Part shown: positions 47,039-58,041 of the stretch, in pieces
How the letters are laid out: every line of letters starts with the position of its first letter
How positions within the stretch are numbered: the first letter of the stretch is position 1
Source: Linum tenue
Taxonomy: Eukaryota > Streptophyta > Magnoliopsida > Malpighiales > Linaceae
Length of the DNA stretch: 64,000 bases
NCBI GenBank assembly: GCA_946122785.1
Contig: CAMGYJ010000004.1
Location: 56,428,679-56,492,678 of the forward strand
Direction: 5' to 3'
Made by a program: the position numbers and the translations under genes
Notes under the pieces: model-generated
The model's input: only the letters and a program-made list of their open reading frames with translations
The model's database searches: none
Told to the model about the DNA's origin: nothing

Positions 47039-47609
47039 TTGGAGTGTTGGTAACCATCTTCTTCTCTTTCGATCGCACCTTCTCCTTACTCATTGGGTGG
47101 ATTGGATCTTCCTATAACCTCTCCTAAGGTATTTCTCTCTCTAAAATTACCCAAATATCCTTATTTTCTCTCTCAAAGTCGGCTCTTCTTTGTTAAGTGT
47201 AAAAAAATGGGTATTTATAGTGTCCTGGCACTGATTATAGCCTCGAGGGTGTGACCAGCCTAAAACGACATCGAATCTCTAAAAAATTTACGTTTTGACA
47301 TAATCTTTAAGTTCTAAGATCGCGACCTCCATCGTGAGATCATGGTCGTGATCTTTTTTGTCAAATAAGGGCCACATAACACATATTTTAGGTGTTATCA
47401 ATTGATTTTCATTGGAACCGGAGAATTTAAAAATCTTAAGCCCTTAATTTGCTAGAAAATGAGAGTATGAGTGCCAACTTGAGCGTGATCGTATAGAAAT
47501 GTTCATCATGTATGCAAACCATTCTCACCGCCATTAAGCAACTTCATCTTGCGGTAGTTCATCAACACGAAAATCAGTGAGATGTAACAAGGAAGACGAC
47601 CACAAGCAC

Positions 47610-47912
47610 ATGATGCAAGATTATTTCATCCCAAATTCAACCTACAACACTATGGCCTTCACAAGGCGGTATCGGATGCCCCTTACCTTTTCAACAAAGT
47701 CATGAATCATGTGTTTCGGTATGATGCCTACCTCAAGCAAGGGAAAGATGTTGCAGGTCGTGGCTCATTATCACCACACCAAAAGCTTACTTGTGGTTTT
47801 TGTATGTTTGCATATGGATACTCGACAAACTCTTTGGATGAGTCATGTTGAATGGGTGAGAATGAGATCACCATACTCGAGTGTCCGTTGTTTGTATACT
47901 CATTTGTGATTT
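47610..47912 (+). pseudogene. PIF/Harbinger transposase N-terminal fragment (HARBI1-like)
   Basis: A first piece reads MMQDYFIPNSTYNTMAFTRR followed by YRMPL. The frame then shifts by one and continues FNKVMNHVFRYDAYLKQGKD, VAGRGSLSPHQKLTCGFCMF and AYGYSTNSLDESC, a stop, then MGENEITILECP. This is the order of the N-terminal region of plant Harbinger nucleases (DYF...YxxxxFRRRFRM..., DAxGxxGLSPxQKCTAAxRMLAYG, DEYxRxGEST). The catalytic DDE part is absent. It has one frameshift and at least one stop. Confidence 0.8.
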
Positions 47913-48239
47913 GTTGGTATATAAGATTTTACATTTTAGATCTTTTATCTTAATTTTGAATTTTCTGGACACTTATTACAAATTTTTGTAACTTACAATT
48001 TAATATCCAAATTTATTTTTTCTTATAATTTAATATCTAAACTTTTAAAATTTTACAAAAAGGTCCAAAAATTTTGGTGGTAACATTTTGTTTTGGTACC
48101 TTTATACGTTTTGCCTCACATTATAGTACCTTAACATTTAAAATTTTACAAATAAATCTAATCTTATGTTAGGAGGAATTTCAAATCACTAGTTGGTCAA
48201 ATGTATTTGAAGTTGACAAGTGATTCACTAGACCTGATT

Positions 48240-48722
48240 CCTTGGCAACAACGGGGGGTCTTCTTCGAGATAGCTCAGGTAGATGCCTGGGAGCGTTTGC
48301 ATCCAACCTGGGCGCTTGCACAATTACGTGAGCTGATGGGGGCGGTACAAGGACTTAAACTCGCATGACAGCTAGGCTACCGGAAAGTTCAACTGCGGAC
48401 GACTCCACGACTGCAACCACCTTAATGACTTCTCATACGACATACGAAGGGCGGTACCATAGTTTTTGGACTCAACTGCAGCAACTCATCCAACAAGACT
48501 GGGAGATTGAGATCTCTCATACTTTTCGAGAAGGTAACAAGTCAGCCGATTACCTTGCAAACAAAGGGCATTCTCTTAGTCTAGGTTATCATGTTATTGA
48601 GAGAGGTGACCCGGGCCTCAACTTTTGGATTTTGTATGACTCTATGGGCAATGCCAAATCTCGATTAATTTAAGTATCAGGCAGGGGCGCTCTTTTAGCG
48701 TCCCACTTTTCTACCAAAAAAA
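48240..48722 (+). pseudogene. LINE RNase H fragment with A-tail
   Basis: Frame-broken remains read GGVFFEIAQVDAW-like sequence, then an in-frame stop, LMGAVQGLKLA, another stop, and a C-terminal piece IEISHTFREGNKSADYLANK (48497-48560) that matches the last RNase H motif of the LINE at 10450-12662 (SHVYREGNRTADFLANLGH). The A-run at 48714-48722 is the tail. It is the same LINE lineage, severely truncated and mutated. Confidence 0.75.
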
Positions 48723-48783
48723 AAGAAAATCATTTCATAAATTTAGCACAAATTCAAATTTTAAACGTAATTATTATCCAAAC

Positions 48784-49233
48784 CAAGGTTGTCAACCCGC
48801 GAGTTGACCCGGACCCGGTCGAGCTAGTGGGTCAAGGGTTAATGGGTCACCCGGTTTAGCCCGGAAATATGAAAAGAGTCATTATATTATACTTATCCTG
48901 ATAAATTATATCAAATTTCATCTAACATATGAGTTATAACATATAATATAACACCAAAATAACATGTCGTACTTAGATCCTACATATAGTGAAAATTCAC
49001 ACACTTATATAACATCAATGTTCAAATGTTAAACTTAGGATTCCAAAGATTGAGTTAGGCGAAAAGAAAAATCTAGAAAATAGACGCATTTCGCAAACCA
49101 AAGTAAAAAATGACACAATTTGACATCCAACTCGGTACCTTGTAGCGTCGACGCGGCGGGTACGTGCTGCCCATTTTTCTCACCAAACCAGGGTCAAAAT
49201 GGGTCGACCTGCGAGTGCGGGTTGGCAACCTTG
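48784..49233. mobile_element. Non-autonomous hAT-like element, 450 bp, 8-bp TSD with one mismatch
   Basis: The left end CAAGGTTGTCAACCCGCGAG and the reversed right end CAAGGTTGCCAACCCGCACT are inverted repeats. The flanks ATCCAAAC (48776-48783) and ACCCAAAC (49234-49241) differ in one base. This is the best preserved of three family members (others near 22432 and 38935). Confidence 0.75.
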
Positions 49234-49395
49234 ACCCAAACAAATAATTTGACATTTATAAATCCAAATCACAAATCACAAATACCAAATCCAAATTCTT
49301 CTATCATATCCAATATCATATCCAAACACACACCGTTAACGAATTTGGGACTAACAATGAAATAAGGGAACAACGTGAGTAACCACTGATCCAAT

Positions 49396-49416
49396 GAAAC
49401 AAACAAACAAACAAAC
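49396..49416. repeat. (AAAC)5 microsatellite
   Basis: Five perfect tandem AAAC units lie in the intergenic sequence downstream of VDAC. The rest of 49242-49714 is probably VDAC 3' UTR and spacer with no gene. Confidence 0.85.
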
Positions 49417-49714
49417 GCGAAACAAACGAATAACTCAGAATGACCAAATGTGTCATTTAACCCAAAATGATCAGCACCTATGAAAGATGGAACATGGACA
49501 ATAGTCTCAATCGGCGAACAGACCCGGTGCATCAATAGTGTCCATCCACACTCCACAGCAACTCCTAATCCTAGCAAAACCTGTGGAACTGCTTATTCAC
49601 ATTTCCTTCAAGTGCCCATCCATGAGACTGGAAAAGAGATGATAACCAAAATAAAGTTTTTGGAAGAATGTGCAAACGAATTTTGAAACAACTTTTCGTC
49701 ACTGAAGAGATTGA

Positions 49715-52122
49715 TCAAGGCTTGAGAGCAAGTGCTATGCCGAGCTTGGGATGTTTGTCCAAGGCCTTGGTGTCGATTTCCCCAGAGATGGTCATCAGTG
49801 ACTTTGGTATCACTTCATGCTGCAGAAGAGCTGCAAGTTTCCCATGGTTGTTCAGCTTTCCCTTTATTAGTGTCAAATGGTCAATGGCATGTGAGCCACC
49901 AACCGTAAAAGTATTCTCATTGGTTGAAAACCTTCTCATGATCTCCCCCACAGCTGCACTTCTCTTCGACTCGTCCAGAAAATGAGCATATGAAGCAGTG
50001 ATGGTGTCACCCTTGTCACCCCTATGACAAAGATACACAGCCAGTGAGTACCAAGGGTATAAAATAGTTTTTGAATATGCAACAGATGGTTAAAGGGCTT
50101 ACAAAATAACTGAAGCATAGGCATCTGGCTTTGTTATGCTAATCCCAGCAGTGTACTTGGTGAAACTACCAGAAGTAGTATTGTATCCCGTTTCAGCGCC
50201 GAAGGCAATGGCTGGGGTACCAACAGTGACTGAAGCATCGACTACTGGAGACTGTTGGTGCAGGGCAACAGTAGAGGTAAAGGTTGCGTGGTGATGGAAA
50301 TATTGAACCTCCAACTGCAAGAACAGTGGAAAAGATTAATTACAATGGTAGGCAAACCAAAGCATTTGGGTCTCATTTTTCGGTTCTCCTGATGTTATGC
50401 GTCCACTTTCCTCACAATTTCGCAGACATTAATTTCCACTTAATCAATTCGACTCCTACCTTGCCAGAGTTATAATCAGGCAACTTAAATGAAACAACTG
50501 CCTTTGTTGATGGAAGGACGTCACTGAACGTGAGGTTGGTTGCAATCTGTAGAAAATGGGGGAAAAAGAACAGGTTATGCTTAGACGAGCAAGAAGTAAA
50601 GAGCATCCTTTTGCTGTCTTTAAATAAACAAAAGCACATACATTAGATAGTGTATCAATTTTCACATCAAATATGTGGCTCTTGTACTTGTAAACGGCAC
50701 CAATATCACTCGTGGACAGTCCACCCTTGTTAACAGCTGTTGAAGTGAGAGCCTGAGAAACAGAAAGAAACACAATAAAAATAGAGACCTAATGTTGGAC
50801 GAGGAAATACAAGATTAACATTTGAGTGCATAATTTTCTTGTCAAGTTCATTGGAACGAATTAGATTAGAAACAAAACAGAGATAACATTTAGGCTTGAA
50901 CAGCAAGAGCTAACATCCGGTTAGGACTGAACGACAAAGGCAAGGCAGTGTTAAAATCAAGGTATGGTAACAGATAATTTGATTCCAGCACGTTAACGGA
51001 ACTCCAGGGAAATAAAAAAAATGGGGGAAAAAATCCCAGCTGAAATGAATCAAAATTCACGCTAGATAAATGCGACATGTTTTACATTCTAGCATTTTAT
51101 GCTGAGAAACTTTGTGTTCAAGTTCCTCAAATTAAATCTCAGAACCCAATTGAAGCTATTCGCGGCAGACATTGAGATCAGGTTGATCACGAACAGTCAA
51201 AGAGAAGTAAATAAGAAAAACACTAAGAATCTCGATCGGCAAACTTGTGAATGGAGCTTAAACAGAAAAAGAAAACTCGTGAATGGAGTTCTGAACAAGA
51301 AGTCTTAATAATCCCCACAATGTATCATTTCCATTTCTGCTGCACCATATATAGCCAAATCGCAACACTACAAAATGTATGATAACTGAACAAGACTAAT
51401 ACTGAAAGATTGTCGATGCAACCCTCGCCACTGTATTCAGAAAAGGGAAATGAAAAGGTAGTAAGAGGTAAGGGAACTTCAAGCTAAACTTCTAAGGAGA
51501 AATGATAGAGAACTTTAGATGTACAGGGATAATTGGATACGCCAATTCAGAGGGATTTGTGCACAAAGTGACTGCTTATTTTCCATAGACAGACACAGAT
51601 CGCATGAAAGACGATAGAGACCATTAGAGGCCTGCTCAGCAAACAAAATTTTGCACAAGTGCAATCCAGAGCAAGCGGTTTTCAAGCATGCTGCAATCGA
51701 TACATAGAATTCGAGATTAACACTATACATTGCACCTTCTGTTGAGAGAGTTCTATTTTCATTAGCGATCATGAATGAATCCGAAAATCTAATCCTGAAC
51801 TGGCGTAGCGAAATTCAACTACACAATCACAATTCACAAGCCGCCAGCATCTAGACCAGAGTGACAAGAAAACGAGCAAGGACGAGGATTAACATACAAT
51901 TCCGGCGGGGCCACTGTACGTGGAGACGGTGAATTTCTGATCGGAGCTGTATCCCGCCGTCAAGAGATCTGTAATTTCAAATACAAACATGGATTAAGAC
52001 CTGAAAAGAATGAGAACATGGAATTCTTCGGTGAAATCACTGTAGAAATGGAGATTGAGAGGACGGGAGTTACCTCTGGCCTTCTTTCCGATATTGGAGA
52101 AGATTTCCGGTCCCTTACTCAT
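49715..52122 (-). CDS. VDAC: Mitochondrial outer-membrane porin (voltage-dependent anion channel, VDAC)
   Basis: VDAC is a beta-barrel channel that passes ADP/ATP and metabolites across the mitochondrial outer membrane. Exons on the minus strand: 52122-52074, 51968-51898, 50752-50642, 50546-50460, 50314-50103, 50021-49715; 837 bases, 278 residues, the expected length (about 276), with all six exons in phase and GT-AG. The N-terminal helix region starts MSKGPEIFSNIGKKARDLL, followed by TAGYSSDQKFTVSTYSGPAG. Barrel strands show the usual alternating pattern (SDIGAVYKYKSHIFDVKIDT; KAVVSFKLPDYNSGKLEVQY), and the conserved C-terminal part reads FSTNENTFTVGGSHAIDHLT, LLQHEVIPKSLMTIS and ends LGIALALKP. 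A MULE starts about 160 bp upstream of the start codon. Position in the gene block suggests the VDAC2 orthologue; the sequence alone does not settle the paralogue. Confidence 0.97.
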
Positions 52123-52291
52123 GGTGGCGAGAGAGAGAGAGAAAGGAGAGGGAAGCCGAGAAAGCGATCGACGGAGGAAAGAGTCGGGGAGAAAGGAACA
52201 GATAGGAGAGACAAGCTGAGAGAGGAGAATTGAGGATGGTGTGGTGGTGGTGAACAATAGAGTTTGGAATTTGGAAAGCAAACAAAGTAAA

Positions 52292-53666
52292 GGGCTAAAT
52301 TACACGTTTGGTCATTCAAATTATATAAATCTTTCACGTTTGCCATCCGAATTACTTTTCTTTCTTATTAGCCACCAACTTTACGATTTGTTTTATCATT
52401 AGTCACCGGCCGTTAGTCTCCGTTAGAATCCGTTAACGCCGTCAAGTTTTTGATGACGTGGCAAACAGAAGTGTTGACTGGACCGTTAACTTAATTATAT
52501 TTCAATTAAAAAATACAAAAAGACAAAAAGAGGCAGAGGAGTGGCCCCTTCCCCTCCCTCATCTTCTTCGGCTCTCCATCTTCATCCAAAACAACAGAGC
52601 ATCAACTCCTCCTCCATATCAAACAAAGCTAAGAAGATCCAAGGTGTGAAGAAGGTGGAAGGTAGGGGTGAAACCAATACTTCCTCCCTCTAAGATTCTT
52701 CTTTCTAAAGCTACATCACCTACGACAACCGCCATTCGATTCGTCGCCATTCAATTTTCTCTTCTCCTGCCTCCTCCAATTCGTCCGCCCGACCAATTTG
52801 GCCTTGGTCACGTCCAACCCCGGCCAGTACACGCTAGTCTGTGAGCAGAACCCGATGATGTCGGATTCAGAGAGAGGAGCTCCGGCGGTTTCGAAGGCGT
52901 CGTGGATTTTCTGCTCGTCGCGATTGAGGACGAGGAGGGAGCCGGGGGCGACGGCGGCAACAGGAAGAGGAAGCTCTGATCGGCGCATTGGATCTCCGTC
53001 AAATCTGGCTAACGAGGTGCGCACGGAGGTTGCCGTCGCGCTTCCAGATCTTGGATTTATCGGAAAGCGTGATGCGGCCGACGAAGGGGATGACGGAGCT
53101 CTCGAAGTCAAAGGCGGAGTGCCGCCACCAGACGAGCGACCCTCCGGTGCCATTTCGCCCAGGCGGAGTGTAGAAATCTATATAGACTGATTTCTATTGA
53201 ACGGATAGTTTCTCTCTTCATTTGATTACAGGAGAATCATGTTACATTTATACATGATCTGTGAAGGGAAATGAAAAGAACAAATTGAAGATGGCAGCTA
53301 GCACATGGACACAAAGATAAGGAGATGGGGAGAATTAAAGAGGAAGATGGGTGTGCTCTGTTCTTTTGTTCTGGGTGAAGATGGGAAGACGAAGAAGATG
53401 AGGGAGGGGAAAAGGCCACTCCTCTGCCTCTTTTTGTCTTTTTATTTTTTAATTGAAATATAATTAAGTTAACGGTCTAGTCAGCACTTTCGTTTGCCAC
53501 GTCATCAAAAACTTGACGGCGTTAACGGACTCTAACGGAGACTAACGGCTGGTGACTATTGATGAAATAAATCGTAAAGTTAGTGGCTAATAAGAAAGAA
53601 AAGTAATTCGGGTGGCAAACGTGAAAGATTTATGTAATTTGAGTGACCAAACGTGTAATTTAGCCC
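52292..53666. mobile_element. Long-TIR Mutator-like element, 1375 bp, 8-9 bp TSD AAAGTAAA(G)
   Basis: The left end GGGCTAAATTACACGTTTGG and the reversed right end GGGCTAAATTACACGTTTGG are the same. The inverted repeat extends about 260 bp inward through GTTAGTCTCCGTTAGA, TTTTTGATGACGTGGCAAAC and GGCAGAGGAGTGGCC. AAAGTAAA lies at 52284-52291 and 53667-53674. The 750-bp centre is GC-rich and unlike the arms, with uninterrupted minus-strand frames, so it may be captured genic DNA. No transposase is present. Confidence 0.88.
52716..53153 (-). other. GC-rich open frames, candidate captured gene fragment
   Basis: A 145-codon frame (MAPEGRSSGGGTPPLTSRAP...) spans the core of the MULE. An overlapping minus-strand frame reads VWWRHSAFDFESSVIPFVGR and ITLSDKSKIWKRDGNLRAHL before a stop, and looks more protein-like (aromatic and hydrophobic spacing). 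I do not recognise the parent family. It has no introns or flanking regulatory signals of its own. Confidence 0.35.
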
Positions 53667-54157
53667 AAAGTAAAGCAACTAATTTCTATTCTAGGCTAAA
53701 ATACTTTGGGTCTCACTTAAATTTGAGAATTTGGGTAGACATATCATTTAAGTTTGAATATAGATAAATTGCAAGTTTGGTCATTGGAATTATTAGAAAG
53801 TTTTGTATTTGCTACTCAAATTAGTTTATTCCATTAATGGTCACTAAAATTAGTTCAACAGTTCAAGTTTGGTCACTCTCCGTTAGTCTCCGTTAACTTT
53901 TGCTGATGTGAAAGTAAACCCTTTTAGTTGACCGTTAAACGAATGACGTGACAAATAAAAAATAATTAAAAAAAGAAAGTAATCTTCTACCATTTTCACC
54001 TCATTATAACAATAAATAAAACATAAAATTATAAATTATTATAATCAACAAAAGGGAAATCACCATCGCCTTCCTCTGCGAGACCCTGAGCCCTTTCTAT
54101 AGCGCCCTGCGTTAAATCCTGAATACTAACTCCTCTGACAGCAGCCCTAACAAGGTG

Positions 54158-54739
54158 TTTTTGCTTAGCTTGAGCTCGGCTCGTTTATAAATTTTTTAGC
54201 TCGAGCTCGGCTCGAACTCGAATTTTGATCATCCAGATCGAGCTCGAGCTCGACTCGATTAAAAATAATCCAGCTCGAGCTCGGCTCGATAGAGCTCGGT
54301 AAATGCTCATTAACACAGCTTGTCAAGCTAAGTACAAGCTCGGCTCAAAATAAGCTCGATTTGAAACCATTCTTGCTGAAAAATGTGTACAAATAAGAAC
54401 ATTAGAAATTAAAAATGATAAAAAGAACACTAGAAACTAAAAATAACATCTAACTTCCATACAAATCCTTATTAACAAGATAATTTTCATGTTTAGAAGA
54501 GTAATTAATCCTTCCACAAGCTTTAAACAAGCCAGCTCGCGAGCTTAACTCAACAAGCCATCGAGTCAAGCTAGCTCACGAGCTTATCAAGCCGAGCATG
54601 GCCTAGCTCAAGCTTGGCTCGTTTACTAACGAGTCGGCTCGCGAGCCGGCTTGTTAAACAACGAGTCGAGTGTCGAACGAGTTTTTTTCGATTCGAACGC
54701 CGAGTTGCTCGCGAGCGGCTTGGCTCATTTGCAGCCCTA
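54158..54739 (-). mobile_element. Truncated hAT element related to the one at 39385-39866
   Basis: Reading on the minus strand, it starts TAGGGCTGCAAATGAGCCAA, the terminus of the 39385 element, and is collinear with it (GAGCTCGAGCTCG palindromes, AAAAATAATCCAGCTCGAG, TTAACACAGCTTGTCAAGCT). The far terminus (GCCGCCCTA) is missing at the left and no target duplication is seen, so one end was lost. Confidence 0.75.
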
Positions 54740-55317
54740 CTTGTAGTGGTCGGTTCCCGAGTCCAAGGCGGGGTCGATGCTGCAAAACTATTCAATTAGG
54801 GGAGCGATGATTCTCTCGGTCGATTGAGAATTGACGGCGCTCTGTTCTTACTGACCCCGGTCGATGAGACCTGGACGACAATACGCGGAGAGAGCGATTT
54901 AGGGCACCGCGGGAGAGACGATCAGATGGAGAGATGGATAGTTAGTACGACGCTCGGGACGTCGCCGGAGAAATCTCTGTTGGGGAAGTGTTTCTGCGAT
55001 TTCGGGTGGGGAAGCTGGGGAATGTCGCTGATTACTTGCCGTGGGGGATCCATATGACGAAACTCTATTTCACTCGCTTTGCAGAGCTACTAGTACACAA
55101 ACGGGACTAGATACTATAACAACACTCCTTTTGTTGTTATTGTAACAACACTAGTCTCCAACCAATAGGAGGCTAGGGTTGTGATGACTTTTTATTAGTT
55201 GAGTTGACCTAGTGTAAAATCAAAGCAGGGGTATAATTGTCATTATGAAAAATAATTAAAAAAAAATTAAATAAATAAAAAATATTTTTTTATTTTCTGT
55301 AAAAAAATTTGGTCGCC

Positions 55318-55500
55318 GGAATTTGGTCGCCGGTCACCGGAATATGCTTTTCGCCGCCGGAATATGCTAGTTTCTCATCGAAATATGCCAACGTCGCCGG
55401 AATATGCTTACCGGAGTCGGAATATGCTTACCGGCGTCGGAATCTAGTCATCGGGGCCGGAATATGCCTATCGGCGTCGGAATCTGCTCACTGACGGTCA
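55318..55500. repeat. Tandem array, 20-bp unit GGAATATGC(N)11
   Basis: Eight to nine units begin with GGAATATGC or GGAATCTGC and vary in the second half (CTTACCGGCGTC, CTTTTCGCCGCC and others). Starts fall at close to 20-bp steps from about 55339. Because 20 is not a multiple of 3, any translation is a repeating 20-residue peptide; this is not evidence of a gene. Confidence 0.75.
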
Positions 55501-55559
55501 TCGGAGTTTGGTCAAAGAACTTCGTTGACCGATCAACGGTCAACGACCACCGGATGCTA

Positions 55560-56110
55560 TGGTCTGCATTGTGAGATTTATGGTTTGGTTTCTCACATTT
55601 TTGTATGCCTTTTGTGGTTTGCTTTATCGCGTTTGTGGTTTGCATTGACAAGTTTCTGGTTTGCTTTATCGTGTTTGTGGTTTGCATTGAGAACTTTCTG
55701 GTTTGCTTTCAAAAATTTTGTGGTTTGCATTGAGGGGTTTGTGGTTTGTTTTAGGAGATTTGTGGTATGCATTAGGAGGTTTCTGGTTTGTTTTTGTGGT
55801 TTGCTTTAACGTGTTTGTGGTTTGCATTATGAGGTTTCTGGTGTGTTTTTAAAAATTCTGTGGTTTGCTTTGTGAGGTTTCTGGTTTGTTTTAATATATA
55901 TTTGGTTTGTATTAGGACGTTTCTGGTTTGTTTTTGTGGTTTGCTTTATCGTGTTTGTGGTTTGCGTTATGAGTTTTCTAGTGTGTTTTTGAAAATTCTA
56001 TGGTTTGCTTTGTGAGGTTTCTGATTTGTTTTAATAGATTTTTGGTCTGCATTAAGATGTTTCTGGTTTGTTTTTGTGGTTTGCTTTATTGTATTTCTGG
56101 TTTGCATTAT
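55560..56110. repeat. Tandem array, 20-bp unit (GTGGTTTGC) with 140-bp higher-order period
   Basis: About 27 degenerate units of the form TTTGTGGTTTGCATTATGAG follow each other. The variant TTCTGGTTTGTTTTTGTGGT starts at 55781, 55921 and 56061, exactly 140 bp apart. The intervening units repeat in the same order each time, so seven 20-bp units make one higher-order repeat in the right-hand half. The left-hand half is less regular. Confidence 0.85.
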
Positions 56111-56279
56111 GAAAAGAAACCTGAAAATGAATACCATTATCAACAAAAAAAAAAAACATATATAACCATGTTCTGATTTGGGACTTCTTCCTGTTTGTTC
56201 CCAAATCCCATCGAAGGAATCCGGCTTGCTTTTCTTATGGATACAGTCTACCCGTCTTACATAAGTCACAGCTTGAACG

Positions 56280-57270
56280 TGTCACAAACCAAAATCCATG
56301 GCTGCGCCTGTCATTGCTCTTCGAGATGCCTTACGTTGTGGACGGTGAAGGCTACTTCGAGATGACTTGCCCTCACATCTCCAACACTAGGAAGGAGAAG
56401 ATCTTCCCCACCAGATCCAGCTTCCCCACCATATCAATGAAATAATTTTACAATCCAACTCCCTTCCGCATGTACGTACGGGACCAGCTTCTTTAGGGTA
56501 CCAACAATACCAATTGCTGCTCTTAACCCCTCCAGGTGGATACCAAAAAATCAATAACAATGACAATTGAGATAAAAATACCCAATTATTGCTCAAAGAA
56601 CAGTGGAGTGGGGTGGCATTAAATATTTAACTCACGCAAATCCTACTCTTAATCACTAATCACCGCTACGGAGCTTTGTTTATCCCTTCCTAGTCACTCC
56701 ATTTTCTCCAAAAAAAAAACAATGCAGAAACAGAATTTAACATTCGAGCCCCCTCCCTCCTCTCCATTTCGCCACCGTAGAAAAGCCGAGGGAAACTAAA
56801 CACAAGCCCGGTGGCCACCGTCCCTGCAAACACAATCCCTCCGCTAAACATCAAGATCCGATTCAATTCAAAAATCAATTCACGCAAGATTCAATTGAAT
56901 CGGAAGATATAGAGGGGGAGGAATATAGAGATTTGAATCACAAACTCACAATTGCGAGCCTCTAGAGACGATCTCAAAATATGGGCTCGTCTTGGAGCTA
57001 TCGTAAGATCGGCGACACCTCGTAATCTCCGATTTCTTTAGCGACGACGTTCTTCCTCGCCTTCACGACCTCAAACGCATGGTGACAGAAGAAGCAGGGG
57101 CAGGGGCGGCGGAGGAAGAAGCATGGCGGAGTAGAAGCGCTGCCACTGCGGGGGTGATCGGAAGGCAGGCCGTCGGAGATGCTCTCCCGACGCCCAGCTG
57201 TCGCAGCTGTTTCAGGGAGCTGAGTCGTCGGATGAAAGGAAGAAGGCAAAATGAGATCTGGATGTGATGG
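56280..57270. other. Gene-like patches within the MULE, parent unknown
   Basis: One plus-strand frame near 56320-56445 reads FEMPYVVDGEGYFEMTCPHI then SNTRKEKIFPTRSSFPTI before a stop. On the minus strand, 56690-56887 reads LMFSGGIVFAGTVATGLVFS (a possible membrane segment), and 57000-57090 reads AFEVVKARKNVVAKEIGDYE. These look like pieces of real proteins but I cannot name the families. They could be captured exons. Confidence 0.35.
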
Positions 57271-58041
57271 GACGGAGAAAAAATAGTTTTTGATTTTTGA
57301 TTTTAATTGTGTTTGGTTGGATTACCTTTTTGTCCTTGTTGTTATAGTAACAACAAATATACTGTTGTTATACTATCTGGAGCCTACACAAACATGGGGA
57401 AGGTCTCTTCACTCGATCTCCAATTCTTCTTGTTCTCTGCTTTCACGAGGAGTCGCTGCCACCATTTGCCCTCTTCTCTCTGTTTTTGTATCGATGGAAG
57501 AAGAATAAGGAAAGAGATCGAGTGAAGAGGGAGAAGAGAAGCGTCAACCGATAGACAAACGAGATTCATTATCAGAGATTTGATTAAATGACAATTTGCC
57601 ATCACATATGTAAATAGGAGAAGCATAATTATTGCCACTTTTTTTTTTTTTTTTGTATATATGAAGATAAGAAAGACAAATGAAAGATCATGATTCTTCT
57701 CCTCCTCCTCTCCAGTTGTGTTCTTCCAAGTCTTGTTCTCTCCTGACAAATTTTCTTTCTTTCAATTTCTCTTTTCACAACAGTGCATGGATTTTAGCCG
57801 GAAAGTTATGATTATTTTTTGTGATTATAATAATTTTTATATTTTATTTAATATTTTAATGAGGTGAAAATTATATATAAAATATTAATTTATTTTTATT
57901 TGTCACGTCACTTATTTAACGCCAAACCTGAATTGTTGAACTAATTTTAGTGACCATGAATGGAATAAACTAATTTGATTGGCAAACGTGAAACTTTCTA
58001 GTAAGTCCAGTGGCCAAACTTGCAATTTACCCGTTTGAATA

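Larger units (their letters stand above)
42195..47365 (-). mobile_element. LTR-retrotransposon relic with diverged direct-repeat arms
   Basis: Direct repeats 42195-42868 and 46565-47365 share many blocks in the same order: GACTAGGTGAGAC, GAAGGGGATGGTCACCT, CTAGGTCGACTAAT, TACACCATAAA(C/T)CCATGTGT, TTTATAGTGTCCTGGCACTG, and a CGATCGCGAT/CATGGTCGTGAT region. They are 4.37 kb apart and probably represent degenerate LTRs or LTR parts. The interior shows no pol. Minus-strand acidic frames (46255-46488 and 45212-45469: IERFGIGIEYTDTSAPNLAP; EVEYQIEEDTKKEEREEVEE) look like remains of a gag-adjacent ORF. A 'TTGGGGTGCCTCCCAACTAG' phrase near 44914 is a wording that I associate with plant Gypsy elements. 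Direction is inferred from these frames. Confidence 0.5.
55103..57384. mobile_element. Innermost Mutator-like element, 2282 bp, 9-bp TSD TACACAAAC
   Basis: The left end GGGACTAGATACTATAACAA and the reversed right end GGCTCCAGATAGTATAACAA are inverted repeats that continue with TGTTGTTA(T/C)TGTAACAACA-like words. TACACAAAC lies at 55094-55102 and 57385-57393. It carries two 20-bp-period tandem arrays near its left end and GC-rich, gene-like patches (56280-56560 and 56690-57270), but no transposase. Confidence 0.8.
53761..58032. mobile_element. Mutator-like element, 4272 bp, 9-bp TSD GTTTGAATA
   Basis: The left end TAGATAAATTGCAAGTTTGG and the reversed right end GGGTAAATTGCAAGTTTGGC form inverted repeats that extend with indels for about 250 bp (AGTTTATTCCATT(A/C)ATGG, CACTAAAATTAGTTCAAC, TGACGTGACAAATAAAAA). 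GTTTGAATA lies at 53752-53760 and 58033-58041, inside the outer element. The interior holds a truncated hAT, a further MULE and GC-rich patches (54786-55060 and 57394-57560) that may be captured genic DNA. No transposase was recognised. Confidence 0.85.

Noticed and set aside
55309..55809. Protein-coding repeats (YAxVAGICLPESEYAY, VVCIEGFVVCFRRF)
   Set aside because: The reading frames exist only because a 20-bp tandem repeat lacks stops in one frame; there is no start context or similarity.
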